Of a stretch of DNA of 64,000 bases, positions 11,563-23,317 are shown piece after piece. Location of the stretch: assembly GCA_037951105.1 (NCBI GenBank), contig JBAMJV010003283.1:1-64000 (forward strand). The letters are read 5' to 3'. The DNA is from Echinarachnius parma. Lineage: Eukaryota; Echinodermata; Echinoidea; Clypeasteroida; Echinarachniidae. A model generated the notes under the pieces. That model had not been told where the DNA came from and did no database searches. It worked only from the letters and a program-made list of their open reading frames with translations. Each line of letters begins with the position of its first letter. Positions within the stretch are counted from its first letter, which is position 1. The position numbers were made by a program, and so were the translations under genes.

Positions 11563-12045
11563 TTGTGATGTTTGCTAAACATACCAATAAGGTGAATAAG
11601 AGAAACTCTGAGCAAAAATCTGGGCCAAAAAGGTAGAGAAAAAAAAAGTTATGACAGTTTGAACTCTGTTAAGAATTGCGAGTGTCGTTTGTGAAGTTAG
11701 TTGCGAGCTGCTTCCAGTGTGATATACACGAAACTTGACAACAAATCAAATTATTTCAATAACGAAGCAATTTTATGAGGCTGAACATGTTGAAACAATT
11801 ATTAGTCCTTTATATTTTTCGTGAAAACAAGCAAAATATCTGTGATATATACTTGAAATTCGTGTTCAAATAGCGCATGGCAAGTTGCTTTACCATGTTT
11901 ATGATCGCCGATAAGTTTGAAAGGGGCACTCATTTATGTTCAGATAGGCATATCCCTCTTGTTTTCTGTCCGATTCTAATACAATTTTCACCGATAATTT
12001 CTTCTCATTCTTCTATTGAAATCTGGCTTTAAATTTCTCTTTGAA

Positions 12046-12430
12046 GAGGTCTAGTGACTTTGTTGATCGGTTGATAAAATGAGTATTTCTGTGACTTGAT
12101 ATGTCTATTGAGTGGTATGTGAACATTTAATTGTGAATGATGTCATAATACGACCGAGTATGAATGAACGAAATGCAAAGTGATATTTGCTAACCCATTG
12201 CACTTACGTTGTACACAAGTTAGAATTGTCCCATGGAGAATTTCAAATCAAACCACATAAATCATAAATATCTTGATAAATAAAGGGAAATTTGGAATAC
12301 CGAAACCTGTTCCATGCTCCTATTGGCAGATTGGTAATACGAGTACAGCAAGGTATGCATTGTATGAGAGAACCACTACGTGTTCTGGATATTGACAATG
12401 TATAGATCGCTTTAATCAAATAGTAATGTA
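12046..12430 (-). mobile_element. MITE family B, inverted copy
   Basis: Reverse complement of the family B order: AAATGCAAAGTGATATTTGC, ACCTGTTCCATGCTCCTATT, then a GACAATGTATAGATCGCTTT end. With the copy at 11,165-11,562 it makes a long inverted pair. Confidence 0.75.
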
Positions 12431-12742
12431 TATCAAATTTAAAAAAAAGTTATCCCGCTTAACTTTACCATATACCCGAGCTCGATAATAGATAAACATT
12501 GGGTCAGCTTGAATCAATTTGTCTAGCCCATTATACAAAATCAGAGTTTAAAAAAAAAATTCCTGGTTAGTCGTTTCACTTTATAAACATAACATCAGAA
12601 TGGGAGGAGCGTTGTTTACTCATAATACTGTGCGCTATTCTTTCTTTCTTTCATGTTTCGATATCATTGCTACTTGCAATTTCTATCAATAAAAGAAGAA
12701 AATACAAACCCTATATGTGCAAAACAAAGTCAGTGACTAATG

Positions 12743-13328
12743 ACTAGGTCACAAATGCTCCGATTCGGGATAAGGCGCCATTACGATGCCACTTTTAGGG
12801 AAAATCTTGCGGGAATCTTACGGCGGCCGCACGAGTGCAGTGGCTATATCCTGCGGTCGCAGTAGCATTTTTCCTCGCCGTACGACATCGTGGGAGGTTA
12901 GAACATGGATGTAAGCTCGTAGACACGTCGTAGAGACCATCGCACAGGCACCGCACGGGCACTACACGGGCCCAGCACGGTCCCCGTAGCATTTTCCGAA
13001 TATATCGTACGATTTTGAGACTGAATCTTTGGCCACTGAAATCGTATCGTAGTCGTAAGATTTGAAAGTTATCGTAAGAGTATCTTGCGATGTCCTTACG
13101 AGTCCCGTAAGGTGTTCCGTATGGACGCTAAGATTATGTTTACGGAAGCCGTGCGATTTATTATTGCTTTCACTCCTAAATTCATCGCACGTACCCCGGC
13201 GAAGATGTGACTGCTATACAAAAATACCGCAGACATCCAACGATATTTTAACTTTCCGAAATCGTAAAAAAAATTTGCCGTAGGTAGAAAAAATCGTGCG
13301 GCACCCGATGCGTTTGTGACCTAGGCAT
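12743..13328. mobile_element. GC-rich MITE upstream of the GPCR
   Basis: Left end CTAGGTCACAAATGCTCCGA and right end GCGTTTGTGACCTAGGC are inverted repeats. The interior is rich in CG and in TCGTA/TACGA words, unlike the flanks. It ends about 90 bp before the GPCR start codon, so it may contribute to that gene's promoter or 5' UTR (inference). Confidence 0.7.
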
Positions 13329-13415
13329 TAGCATTTTCTATTCTTTTGATTTCAACAGTTAGCCTACCTTGCCGCTGTCGGAGGTATCTGATTCAGACAA
13401 CTTCAAGTCAGCGAA

Positions 13416-14969
13416 ATGGCGTCAGGACTTGACGAGTCTGCTGCAACTAGTAACGTCTCACTCAACGAATGGAACAGTCAAAACAACTCTACCGGAGAAC
13501 GTCATGTAATTAATGGTACTGTCATATTGATGCTAACGCTCATCGTGTTGTTTCTCATGTGTATCGTACTGGGAAATTTAATTGTCATCATAAGCTACTG
13601 GAAATTCAGCACCATTCATAATAATGTGACGAATTTGGTGATCCTGCATTTGGCCATCGCAGACCTTCTGAATGGAGCTTTCGCCGGACCTGTGGTTCTA
13701 AGCGTAATCGTACGGCAATCGCTCGGGATCGTGACGGTCGGGGAAATTGGGTGCAAGATTCTCCTTGTTCTGACCTTTATACCATCTAGCGTACCCACGT
13801 ATCTCATCATGCTCATTCTCCTGTCTCGAATACTGATGTTACGTTCCCAAGGGGCTGCTGCGCTTCTTGGGCGCATCGGAAGAAAACACATGAAAGCTTG
13901 TCTTGTATTCATATGGTCCTATTCATTTGCTATCTACATGTTCTTCATATTTGGGTTGCCTGCTATGCAAGAGACCCAATTGGTGAACTACCACTGGGAA
14001 TGCGTGCCCGAGTTTGCCCAAAGCTCCTTCATGAACATGACTGTACTCGTAGTCGAATTTCTCATACCATTTACAATCTGTGTGGGTCTATGCACATCGC
14101 TTTATATCTTGATCCGCAGGAGGGCTTTACGAGTGAGCCTAGCGAAATCTCGGCCGATTGCTAATACGCATACTAGAAATAAGACATTTGTAGGAGCGCG
14201 AACCAACCAACATACTACATCACAGAGATGCATTACTAGAGTCCCAAACAAGGTGATGCCAAGATTAGACGAAAATAAATGCCACAGTATCCCATGCCGC
14301 AATGACGTCTTGGATAATCCCGAGAATAGATGTCATCGATTTCTAGACCAAAACGAAGCTAAAATCACCTGCGCAAACACCTCTTTGTCGCCTTCCTGTT
14401 CCACTCATACATCATCAACATTTCCTGAGGACATGAATGCGGTAACTCGCGGTAACTCGCAGTATATGGCCAAAAGACAACTTAGACGAAAAGGAGGCCC
14501 TACTCGCGATCCGGGATCTACCAACATCGAAAGCGATCCAGGACCATTAACGGAACAACTCAACATTCCATCGACTTCCACTCCCCAACCTGTTAGGAAT
14601 GTCTTCGCCATCGGCACCACGGCCACGATGGCCACTACTCGTGAAGATGGACATTTCGAAGGCAAAGTAAGGCCGAGTCCCGGTAGCAGCAGGCATCCAC
14701 ACTCTCCCCGGCGGGTTGTCGCTGGTATCAACAGACACCGGAAATCATTGCTAATGATGGGCTCGATTCTCGTGGCGTTCTTGATATGTTGGTTACCCTG
14801 CAACATAGCGAACCTGGTCAGGCTCTTTTGTCCTGACTGCGTGTCATATTCTCATGTGGTATACCTCTCATCAACATATTTTCTTAACTCTATTATAAAT
14901 CCCATTCTGTACGCTGCCACCAATGTTCATTTTCGAAAAGGTTTTTGGGCGATTCTTCGACGGCGATAG
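13416..14969 (+). CDS. Single-exon class A (rhodopsin-like) GPCR
   Basis: 517 residues, seven membrane segments, no intron. N-terminal glycosylation sites NVS, NNS and NGT precede TM1. Class A landmarks are in place: N54 (GN, TM1), D83 (LAIAD, TM2), C113 with C196 (disulphide), W167 (TM4), P218 (TM5), CWLP 458-461 (TM6) and NPILY 495-499 (TM7). The DRY position is SRI at 137-139: Arg is kept, Asp is lost. Position 3.32 is Thr, not Asp, so a classical amine ligand is unlikely. Intracellular loop 3 is about 210 residues, polar and low in complexity. The start ATG has a good context (GCGAAATGG). The ligand is unknown; this looks like an orphan of the lineage-expanded receptor sets common in echinoderms and amphioxus (inference). 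Confidence 0.9.
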   Translation: MASGLDESAATSNVSLNEWNSQNNSTGERHVINGTVILMLTLIVLFLMCIVLGNLIVIISYWKFSTIHNNVTNLVILHLAIADLLNGAFAGPVVLSVIVRQSLGIVTVGEIGCKILLVLTFIPSSVPTYLIMLILLSRILMLRSQGAAALLGRIGRKHMKACLVFIWSYSFAIYMFFIFGLPAMQETQLVNYHWECVPEFAQSSFMNMTVLVVEFLIPFTICVGLCTSLYILIRRRALRVSLAKSRPIANTHTRNKTFVGARTNQHTTSQRCITRVPNKVMPRLDENKCHSIPCRNDVLDNPENRCHRFLDQNEAKITCANTSLSPSCSTHTSSTFPEDMNAVTRGNSQYMAKRQLRRKGGPTRDPGSTNIESDPGPLTEQLNIPSTSTPQPVRNVFAIGTTATMATTREDGHFEGKVRPSPGSSRHPHSPRRVVAGINRHRKSLLMMGSILVAFLICWLPCNIANLVRLFCPDCVSYSHVVYLSSTYFLNSIINPILYAATNVHFRKGFWAILRRR

Positions 14970-15144
14970 TTAGATTTTTGCAAAGTTGCCATGTTGGATC
15001 TTCGTGCGTATATATATTATGTGCATTTGCAATCTCTTCACTGCCTAGCAAAAAAATTATTTTGAAGCGCTCTCTATAAGAGAACTTTACTATCCCTTTA
15101 ACAGACTTTTTTGAAAAAAGTGTAAGCATTTTATTTATTTTATT

Positions 15145-15780
15145 TTAAAGGGAGTGTCCGCCTTTTACAAATCGTCTGAACAGTGGTGTCCAGTAGACTG
15201 AATGAGGATGAATGTGACACCCACATACAATTTCAGATCGAATCCTGTAATTTGGATTCTACGAATAAAAAACGAATGTGTAGAAATCATCCCTTCATCG
15301 ATATATGTATCGGCAAATAATATATGTGTTTAACTGATTTAGCATAATATTACAACAATATTGTGGTTATCCTTGTAAAGGTATTGAATAGTCGATTTGT
15401 TAAAAGTATGCCACAAAAATGGAGAATAAACAAATACATAGTCAGTTTTGCGAGTCTTAGTTATTTCTTTAGTATTCGCTTACGCCGCTTTTCGATCACA
15501 ATATGTGCGCGGTTCACGCACAGCCACGGGGGGCACGCTGCAATGCGCCGGCAGCTATCGTGGGCAAAATGTTGCACAGGATGACAGGCGAAGACTCGTA
15601 ATGCAATAAATACGACGTTCTACAGTTTTCATTATTCTAAGGTCTATAACTCGACGAAAACTAGATTTCAAGCCCTAAATTGTTCAGGCAAGCTGTCAAC
15701 TGACATTTTCTTTCATGTAAGACAATAACCTCGCTACTTTTTAAATTGGGCTTGCAAAAGATGGACATAGCTCCCTTTAA
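15145..15780. mobile_element. TTAA-flanked MITE, family E
   Basis: Left TTAA-AGGGAGTGTCCGCCTTTT, right AAAAGATGGACATAGCTCCC-T-TTAA. The arms are imperfect inverted repeats of about 28 bp, with no similarity to families A-D beyond the outermost bases. Interior non-coding. Confidence 0.7.
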
Positions 15781-15819
15781 ATCATCGAATAAATGAGGAA
15801 TCCCACATTATTTTATTCC

Positions 15820-15998
15820 TATCGAATATATGTATTGGTATTTCAGCTGTTTCTGAACCATCTTTGATCAAATAAAGTCTATTCTGTCATTAAAATTGTA
15901 TTCTCTTCAAATTTGACACTCAGTTTGTCATTATCCCAACAAAATAAACATTCTTGACGCGCCCTCTATACCAAAACTCAACTATCCCTCGAGTCATG
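15820..15998 (+). repeat. MITE family A, right-half fragment
   Basis: Ends in GCGCCCTCTATACCAAAACT plus CAACTATCCCTCGA and carries the TCTGTCATTAAAATTGTA block seen in other family A copies. A shorter related fragment with GCGCTCTCTATAAGAG lies at about 15,060-15,102. Confidence 0.65.
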
Positions 15999-16334
15999 TG
16001 TGTGCAGGCAGCATGTGGTAAAGTGTCTCTACATGGTTATTTTAGTTTGCGGTCATGATTATACAAACTATCACACTTTACATCATTATGAACTTGCTTT
16101 GATAGAGATTGACTAGGCACCATGATGTTGCAATTAATTGGTGGTGTTTGGTATGTATAAGGCGAACCGGCTAGTTTCATCAGCAGATGTTTTCAATCAT
16201 ATTTATGTTTTTTTAAATGAGATAACGTCTTAGATTCGTTCAATAATGGACCCTACTGCTAGAAGGGTCCGGGACATGATGTATGGATCTACACAGTAGG
16301 GAGGCATATCATGTTGATTCAAATTTAAAGGGAA

Positions 16335-16495
16335 CTAGACAGAGTGCACTCACGGAGTGCACACCTCCGCCAACGCTCGAATTTTGATTGGCTAACTTCA
16401 ATCTCCTTGCATGCTGCACGAACACACGAACACACGGACACACAAACACACGAACACACGGGACCAAAAACATAACCTCCTTGGCGGAGGTAATA
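16335..16495. repeat. Inverted-repeat element with CCTCCGCCAA ends
   Basis: CACCTCCGCCAACG near the left is mirrored by CCTTGGCGGAGGTAA at the right. Between them are short CACACGAACA units. Non-coding. Confidence 0.55.
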
Positions 16496-16504
16496 AGTAA
16501 TTAT

Positions 16505-16990
16505 GCTTGGTTAATCAATAATATAAAGAATACAAATTGACCTTGCTTATTTCTTTGTATATACAGCTTTCGGTGAAATAGGGTCACGCGCCGATTTCAG
16601 GCCTGTTTAGTCTAAACTTGTGACTTGCCCCGAGAGGACGCTCTTTATTCGTTCAAAGTGTTTCCTTTTTTCCTGTATATTATGCAAACTTATACAACGA
16701 ATGCATACCAAAATATCTGCTTTGTTAATCAATAATATAAAGAATACAAATCCCCCTGCTAATTTCTTTGTAGATACTGCTTTATTCTTTGCAAAAATCG
16801 GGGCACGCGCCGTTTTTTAGGCACGTTTAGTATACACTTGTGAACTGCCCAGAGAGGGCGCACTTTATTTACTTAATTTTGTTTTCCTGTTAAGTTAGTA
16901 TGTAACATTGAAGTATACCACTACGTAGTGTTATTCTTCAATGGTATGTAACCTTACATAACGAATGTATGACAAAACATTTGTTTGGTT
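16505..16990. repeat. Two diverged tandem units, about 215-bp period
   Basis: TTAATCAATAATATAAAGAA starts both units (about 16,512 and 16,726), followed by matching TATTTCTTTGTA, CACGCGCCG and ACTTGTGAACTGCCC-type blocks. The second unit carries a short hairpin centred on ACTACGTAGT near 16,925. Confidence 0.7.
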
Positions 16991-17847
16991 AAAGGGCAAT
17001 GCAACTCAAGAATAGAGTTTATCCTACTTTACATACATCGTAATATGCCTGTTTATTATATGTAACATTACTCCGACTCAGATTTCTGCTTTGGAAGAAA
17101 TATGTGAAAACTCTATCGGGTATACCACTATTCACGCGAACACTGCATGGAGGCCGCCATTATTAGGTTTGTGCGGACTACGGTCAATGATAGGCACTAA
17201 TGCATTTCAATAGTACCAATTCAAACCATTGTCTGAATAGTCTTGTAGATGCTTTGAAATCAGTGAAAAGCTTTTTGTTCGGCCCTAAGCACATACGTCA
17301 GAGCTTGCAAAGCATGTCGGGTAATTACAAGAACATGGCCGCTCCCATCATCTTTTGCCGCCGTAAAATTAGTAAAATGTGGGTATGTTCACGTAAGGAT
17401 TTCATGGGATCAGGAGGCCAAAATTGCCAAGTTATGTATCAAATCTCATTGCCATTTAATCAATCATACGGAGTACACATTCGCCCGTTTATTTTTTTGT
17501 GGATACTTTTTCTTTTTTTTGGGGGGGGGGGGGGGGAACCGGTCACGAACTCGGGACTTTCCCAAAGTATCTACATTTTTATTAAAATCTTCTAAATAAA
17601 AGAAAATGCAATTTATCATGTATGCGGGAAAATATACATTTATATACCATGTATACATTATTACATAATGAAGTAAGCTTCAAAAGTTTATTCTTTTCGA
17701 GCGGCTGTGGTGAAAAACACAAAATGGTCAATATCTCAGTATCTAAATTCGTACATAAGTATAGATACTGTTTTTTTCCTTGGGGCAGCACTTGCTTTGT
17801 GCGCTGCGCGCATTTTTCTGAATTTGACGACACGGTACGTAGCTTTA

Positions 17848-18245
17848 ATACAGAGTGGCCCCCAAAAAACGGAACTGGGTACTTGCCATAATAAAGACAC
17901 ATGATGACTAGGTTCACGAGATCACGAGGGCATCGTTTACAAAGGAAAATGATACCAAGAACAGTAATTTTTTTCGAGTATTTTTTATTTAGGATGTGTC
18001 AGGTACTTACTGCCCATCATAGCATCGAAAAACGAACAATACGTGCGCCATTGTTAGTGTGCATTCAGCTGCATGCCGAGAGAATGGGCATAGTTGTTTG
18101 GTGCTATGACGGGCAGGAAGTGCGATTTATCAGGCACTTTCTTGGTAAGAATTGACATAAATGGGAACCTAACATGGTCTCACTGAAGACGTCCTAAAAC
18201 AAAAACTTTTTGCTCTGTATAACACCACCGGCGTGCTGCTTGAGT
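17848..18245. repeat. Degraded element with TACAG.GTGGCCC terminus
   Basis: The left end ACAGAGTGGCCCCCAAAAAA matches, inverted, the right end of the repeat at 55,600-55,912. The segment with AAGTGCGATTTATCAGGCAC also matches that repeat in direct orientation, and a piece around TTGTTAGTGTGCATTCAGCT matches it inverted. Confidence 0.55.
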
Positions 18246-18289
18246 TGCTCTTCGTTTTGCTTAATTTCACTGGGACAGTGACAGTCATG

Positions 18290-19655
18290 ATGACGTAACC
18301 AAGGAGAGGGGGCTAAAGGGGCAGTATACGGCACGCAACAACACCGCATGATTGTTCCAAGAAGGACATGGTTGGGGTAGTGACAACCAAGGAGAGGGGG
18401 CTAAAGGGGCAGTATACGGCACGCAACAACACCGCATGATTGCTCCAAGAAGGGCATGGTTGGGGTAGTGACAACCAAGGAGAGGGGGCTAAAGGGGCAG
18501 TATACGGCACGCAACAACACCGCATGATTGCTCCAAGAAGGGCATGGTTGGGGTAGTGACAACCAAGGAGAGGGGGCTAAAGGGGCAGTATACGGCACGC
18601 AACAACACCGCATGATTGCTCCAAGAAGGACATGGTTGGGGTAGTGACAACCAAGGAGAGGGGGCTAAAGGGGCAGTATACGGCACGCAACAACACCGCA
18701 TGATTGTTCCAAGAAGGACATGGTTGGGGTAGTGACAACCAAGGAGAGGGGGCTAAAGGGGCAGTATACGGCACGCAACAACACCGCATGATTGCTCCAA
18801 GAAGGGCATGGTTGGGGTAGTGACAACCAAGGAGAGGGGGCTAAAGGGGCAGTATACGGCACGCAACAACACCGCATGATTGCTCCAAGAAGGGCATGGT
18901 TGGGGTAGTGACAACCAAGGAGAGGGGGCTAAAGGGGCAGTATACGGCACGCAACAACACCGCATGATTGCTCCAAGAAGGACATGGTTGGGGTAGTGAC
19001 AACCAAGGAGAGGGGGCTAAAGGGGCAGTATACGGCACGCAACAACACCGCATGATTGCTCCAGCAAGAAGGGCAGGGTTGGGGTAGTGACAACCAAGGA
19101 GAGGGGGCTAAAGGGGCAGTATACGGCACGCAACAACACCGCATGATTGTTCCAAGAAGGACATGGTTGGGGTAGTGACAACCAAGGAGAGGGGGCTAAA
19201 GGGGCAGTATATACGGCACGCAACAACACCGCATGATTGCTCCAGCAAGAAGGGCAGGGTTGGGGTAGTGACAATCAAGGAGAGGGGGCTAAAGGGGCAG
19301 TATATACGGCACGCAACAACACCGCATGATTGCTCCAGCAAGAAGGGCAGGGTTGGGGTAGTGACAACCAAGGAGAGGGGACTAAAGGGGCAGTATACGG
19401 CACGCAACAACACTGTATGATTGCTCCAAGAAGGGCATGGTTGGGGTAGTGACAACCAAGGAGAGGGGGCTAAAGGGGCAGTATACGGCACGCAACAACA
19501 CTGTATGATTGCTCCAAGAAGGGCAGGGTTGGGGTAGTGACAACCAAGGAGAGGGGGCTAAAGGGGCAGTATACGGCACGCAACAACACCGCATGATTGC
19601 TCCAGCAAGAAGGGCAGGGTTGGGGTAGTGACAACCAAGGAGAGGGGGCTAAACG
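18290..19655. repeat. 88-bp satellite, about 15 units
   Basis: Unit begins AACCAAGGAGAGGGGGCTAA and includes CAGTATACGGCACGCAACAA and CATGGTTGGGGTAGTGAC. Most units differ at only a few sites; some near the right end are 3-5 bp longer from an AGC or AT insertion. Because 88 is not a multiple of three, overlapping open frames appear on the minus strand, but they are artefacts of the array. Confidence 0.97.
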
Positions 19656-20623
19656 GGGAGGGGGCTTTTGAAAACAAAGTACTTATATTTACGATATACC
19701 TCGAAATTAGAGCATGACCAACGTTATTAAATTGTAAACATAAATATAACAATTATTTATTGTTAGTGAAGCATGATATCATAATATGTGTAGATTAAAA
19801 GTAATGTTTTTAACAAAATATTTAATAGCATGTATGTTTTCCCTTCTCTTCTATCCTTTTGTTTTCTTTCATCTTCTCTCTATATACCATAAGGGGGCAT
19901 ACCCTCGATAAGCCTCTGGCTTTTTGGTACTCTCCACATTCTCATTTATTGTTTGCTTAGTCTTCTTCAATCTGTCTGTGCACCTAGTTTTTACCTGTAA
20001 GATTGTTAATGTTATAATTGTAATTGCATCAGTTGTATTAAATTGTATTTGTTGTTTTTAATGCAGAATGTGGAAATAGATTAAATTAAATGAAATTACC
20101 ACAAAGTGGAGCAGTCAGGGGCCACGATTTCCATTGGTGCGGCTTCTATACAGCCCCTATACATGTTTATTCTCGAAGTTGTCGAATTTATAGATTTTGT
20201 TTGTCAATATTAAGAGGATCTGATATTTGTAATGTGGTGTTATGTTAATCCGCGCAACTGTACATGTATATAGCTGAGTAGTCATGAAACAAAATTAAAA
20301 TGTATTTTAGTTCAGGTACTCGTGAGAATAGGTGTTCCTTGATGCAAGAAGAGTATCTCAGTATGATGTTGCTATTATATTCGTATTCACAGTATAGGCT
20401 TGTCATAATACACAATTAAAATTTATTTTAGTTCAGATACTTGTGTGAAATGTTGTTTCTTGATGCAAATATGCATGGGTCTATATGTATAGTGAGATAA
20501 TAAGATGTGCATGATTTAGTGCAAAATCCCCCAGTTACAGACTTACAGGCCAATAATTGAGACGCGTGATCTATCATCTTACGCCCTGCAAACGTTACAC
20601 TGCACCTCGACCTACACGACCTA
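19656..20623. other. Intergenic DNA, one short internal repeat
   Basis: AT-rich with no exon recognised. Two diverged units (about 20,290-20,345 and 20,415-20,465) share TTAAAAT.TATTTTAGTTCAG and TTGATGCAA. Confidence 0.45.
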
Positions 20624-21126
20624 GGCCCCGTTGCAGATATACGATCGATTGTAAGTTACAATTGATTGTATGTCTGAAAAGTTGCGCATTTCAACCAATC
20701 AGATTTGCGCATTTAGTCACATGATCTGACTTACAAATAATTGAAACTTAATAATCGATTGCATCTCTTTCGGCAACGGGGCCCTAGACGACCAGGGCCT
20801 CGTTGCAGAAAGAGATACAATTATTTGTAGTCAGAAAATTTGCGCGTTTCAACCGATCAGATTTACGCATTTAGAACACATGATTTGACTTACAATTAAT
20901 TGTAACTTACAATCGATTGTATCTCTGTCTCCAACGGGGTCCAGAAATGTAAAGGGATCTGGGCCCCGTTGCAGAAAGAGATGCAATCGATTGTAAAGTT
21001 GCAATTAATTATAAGTCAGATCATTGACTAAATGGGCAAATCTGATTTGTTGAAATATGCAAATTTTCTGACTTGCAATTAATTGCAACTATACAATCGA
21101 TTGTATCTCCTTCTGTAACGGGATCC
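20624..21126. mobile_element. Three tandem palindromic MITE copies
   Basis: Copies at about 20,624-20,784, 20,795-20,942 and 20,961-21,126. Each starts GGCCCCGTTGCAGAAAGAGA or similar and ends in its inverse, ATCTCTTT..CAACGGGGCC. Subterminal ATCGATTGT / ACAATCGAT and ACAATTAATTGTA words are present. Degraded copies occur at about 39,196-39,294 and 58,814-58,902. Confidence 0.85.
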
Positions 21127-21689
21127 TAGTAACATAGTTAATATCCGCATAACTGAAAAACCTTGCCTACATGAAACCTAGCGTGTTGTTAAAATAATGT
21201 GTGAATGTGTGTACAGGCTGCTCTTATAACATTCTCGTTGACTTTACTAGCTTACCTCAATTAGCTCTTTTACTTGTAACGCCCCGTTTACATGGAGATT
21301 GAGTAAACAAAGTTGATCGAGAGTTAATCAAGGTGATTGCTGTTCAATTACAGTCGCTCATAGAGTAGTATTTGAGTCAACATATTCGTGTTGTTCCTCT
21401 TAATAAATGTGGCCCAACTGTTAGTCAAATTTACAAAGAACCCGTCTGGTCAAATATTTGACTTGCCAAAGCAACGGGCTTCGATGGGATGCAAAAAACG
21501 TTTGAATCATGGGAGGGCAAAGTGTATACTGCACATACACGGACATTGTTTGTTTTTCTTTTCAATACTTTATTCGAGTGACATCATTCATTTGTGTGAG
21601 CAAAACAAAATGTTATTAACAATAAGTTCATATATGAAAAAGTTTATCAAGAACTTGACTAAGAAATTCCGCACAAGCTACCGGTATAT

Positions 21690-22005
21690 GTCCACTAAGT
21701 GATTTGTGAATATTCCATGGTAAATGAATGTCATACAATATGACCGAGTAATGAGGGAAAAGGCAAAGTAATACTTGCTAACTCATTGAACTAACGTCAT
21801 ACACATCAGTTGAAATTCTCCCGTAGAGATTTTCACGTAGAGAATATCTTCATAACGTAAGAGAAATTCGGAAAAGCGAAACGCCTTCTACGCTTCTATC
21901 GGTAATTCGGACGGATGCAACGATATATGTGGGACCTGCTACGTTTCTTTAGTAAGTTTTTCTGGATGTAGACAATGTTACTATAATCTCTTTGATGTAG
22001 GTCCG
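21690..22005 (-). mobile_element. MITE family B, inverted and diverged
   Basis: Follows the inverted family B order: AATATTCCATGGTAAATGAA, GGCAAAGTAATACTTGCTAA, then GGATGTAGACAATGTTACTA. The outer ends are eroded. Confidence 0.6.
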
Positions 22006-22561
22006 TATCACCAGTCCCATTTCTCATGAGGAATGTCTATTGTCAAACAACGATATACGAAGAAATATCGATGGAAAAGACAACTAAATTTGGGAACCTT
22101 TACCCTCAGATCTATATAACATTTACTAAGGGGGCGATTCCATGATCTCTTTGGAGCTTTTATCCCGCTTTGGTCTATTTGGGGTACGCATTTTCATTAA
22201 ATATCGACATGTTTTGATCCCAGGGCCGCAAAGCGTTATTTACTACACTATACAGTGTGACGCGGTAGACACCTGACGGATGAGACGCGCACGGATCGAT
22301 CGAAAAGTGGGCAAATACAGCAGACAAAAGTAAAGAATTCGAATTGAATAGACCAATCCACTCACCGACGCGTAATAGTGATCGGAGAGAGTATTGATTA
22401 TGTTTAGTTTGTACTGGTCATGTGAACATTTTGTATACAGGTTAATATTAATTTTGTTGTGTCAATATTGCGTGTTAGTTGTTATTATGGGAATTTTGGG
22501 TGTATATCAGTGCACTTAATATGCTTATGTATATATGTATGTATATGTGTCTTTGTTTTAC

Positions 22562-22562
<1 letters not shown>

Positions 22563-22618
<56 letters not shown>
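22563..22618. repeat. (GT)n microsatellite
   Basis: Uninterrupted GT dinucleotides over about 55 bp; open frames through it are artefacts. Confidence 0.97.
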
Positions 22619-22619
<1 letters not shown>

Positions 22620-23317
22620 AGAACATATGCAGTCGTCAACCCTTTCCAAAACAACAGCAAAACCAGTAACTTTGGACGCGGGGGAGGGGGCTTGCAGTGC
22701 CCCCAATTATTTGTCAAAAACAATTAAAAATACAAAACATTGGTGGGAAGAATACAATAAAGTTTTAAAGGCGCCACGAGCACGTGTCCCCTTCATTATT
22801 TGACAAAAAACAATACAAACATATGGGGAAAATCCTTTATGAAATGAAGAAATGCATATGGTGTGCGAAAAAAAAGGTACGCACTTATTGCATCATAATA
22901 TATGAAAATGTGAATTACATTTAACCCCTATCAGATGCAAATGTGCATTAATATTTTTTGCACAGTTTTGCTAACGAAATGATAATTTTCGAAATCTAAT
23001 TTATATTGCGAACTTGCGCCGGTTAACCGGTTTGAAATATATATACTAGCTCAATGTTACGTACAAACAAGCCTTAGTTCAAAATGGCGGACTGCGTTGT
23101 AGCATCCCTTTGTTAGAGGGCGCTAATCAATGAGCTCCACAGAGATGCACACATTGCAGCCTCTAGTACAAGTCATAAGTTTCCCGTTTACATAATTCAG
23201 ATTTGGGCTGTGCTTTAAAATGTTGTTTTTTTATTACTCGAAGAGTCCTCTAAACCCAAACTGTACTACTACTTGTATTGATATTTTTCCATTCCGCCAA
23301 ATGTTTTAAACGGCGAA

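Noticed and set aside
17200-17595. 131-codon plus-strand frame
   Set aside because: Ends in low-complexity Phe/Gly from homopolymers; no motif or splice context.
18290-19655. CRISPR-like array
   Set aside because: Whole 88-bp units are alike with no unique spacers, and the genome is eukaryotic.
18313-19752. Series of overlapping minus-strand frames of about 70-127 codons
   Set aside because: They repeat the 88-bp satellite unit in shifting phase; no independent coding signal.
22459-22803. Frames through the GT repeat
   Set aside because: Poly Cys-Val or Thr-His from a dinucleotide repeat.
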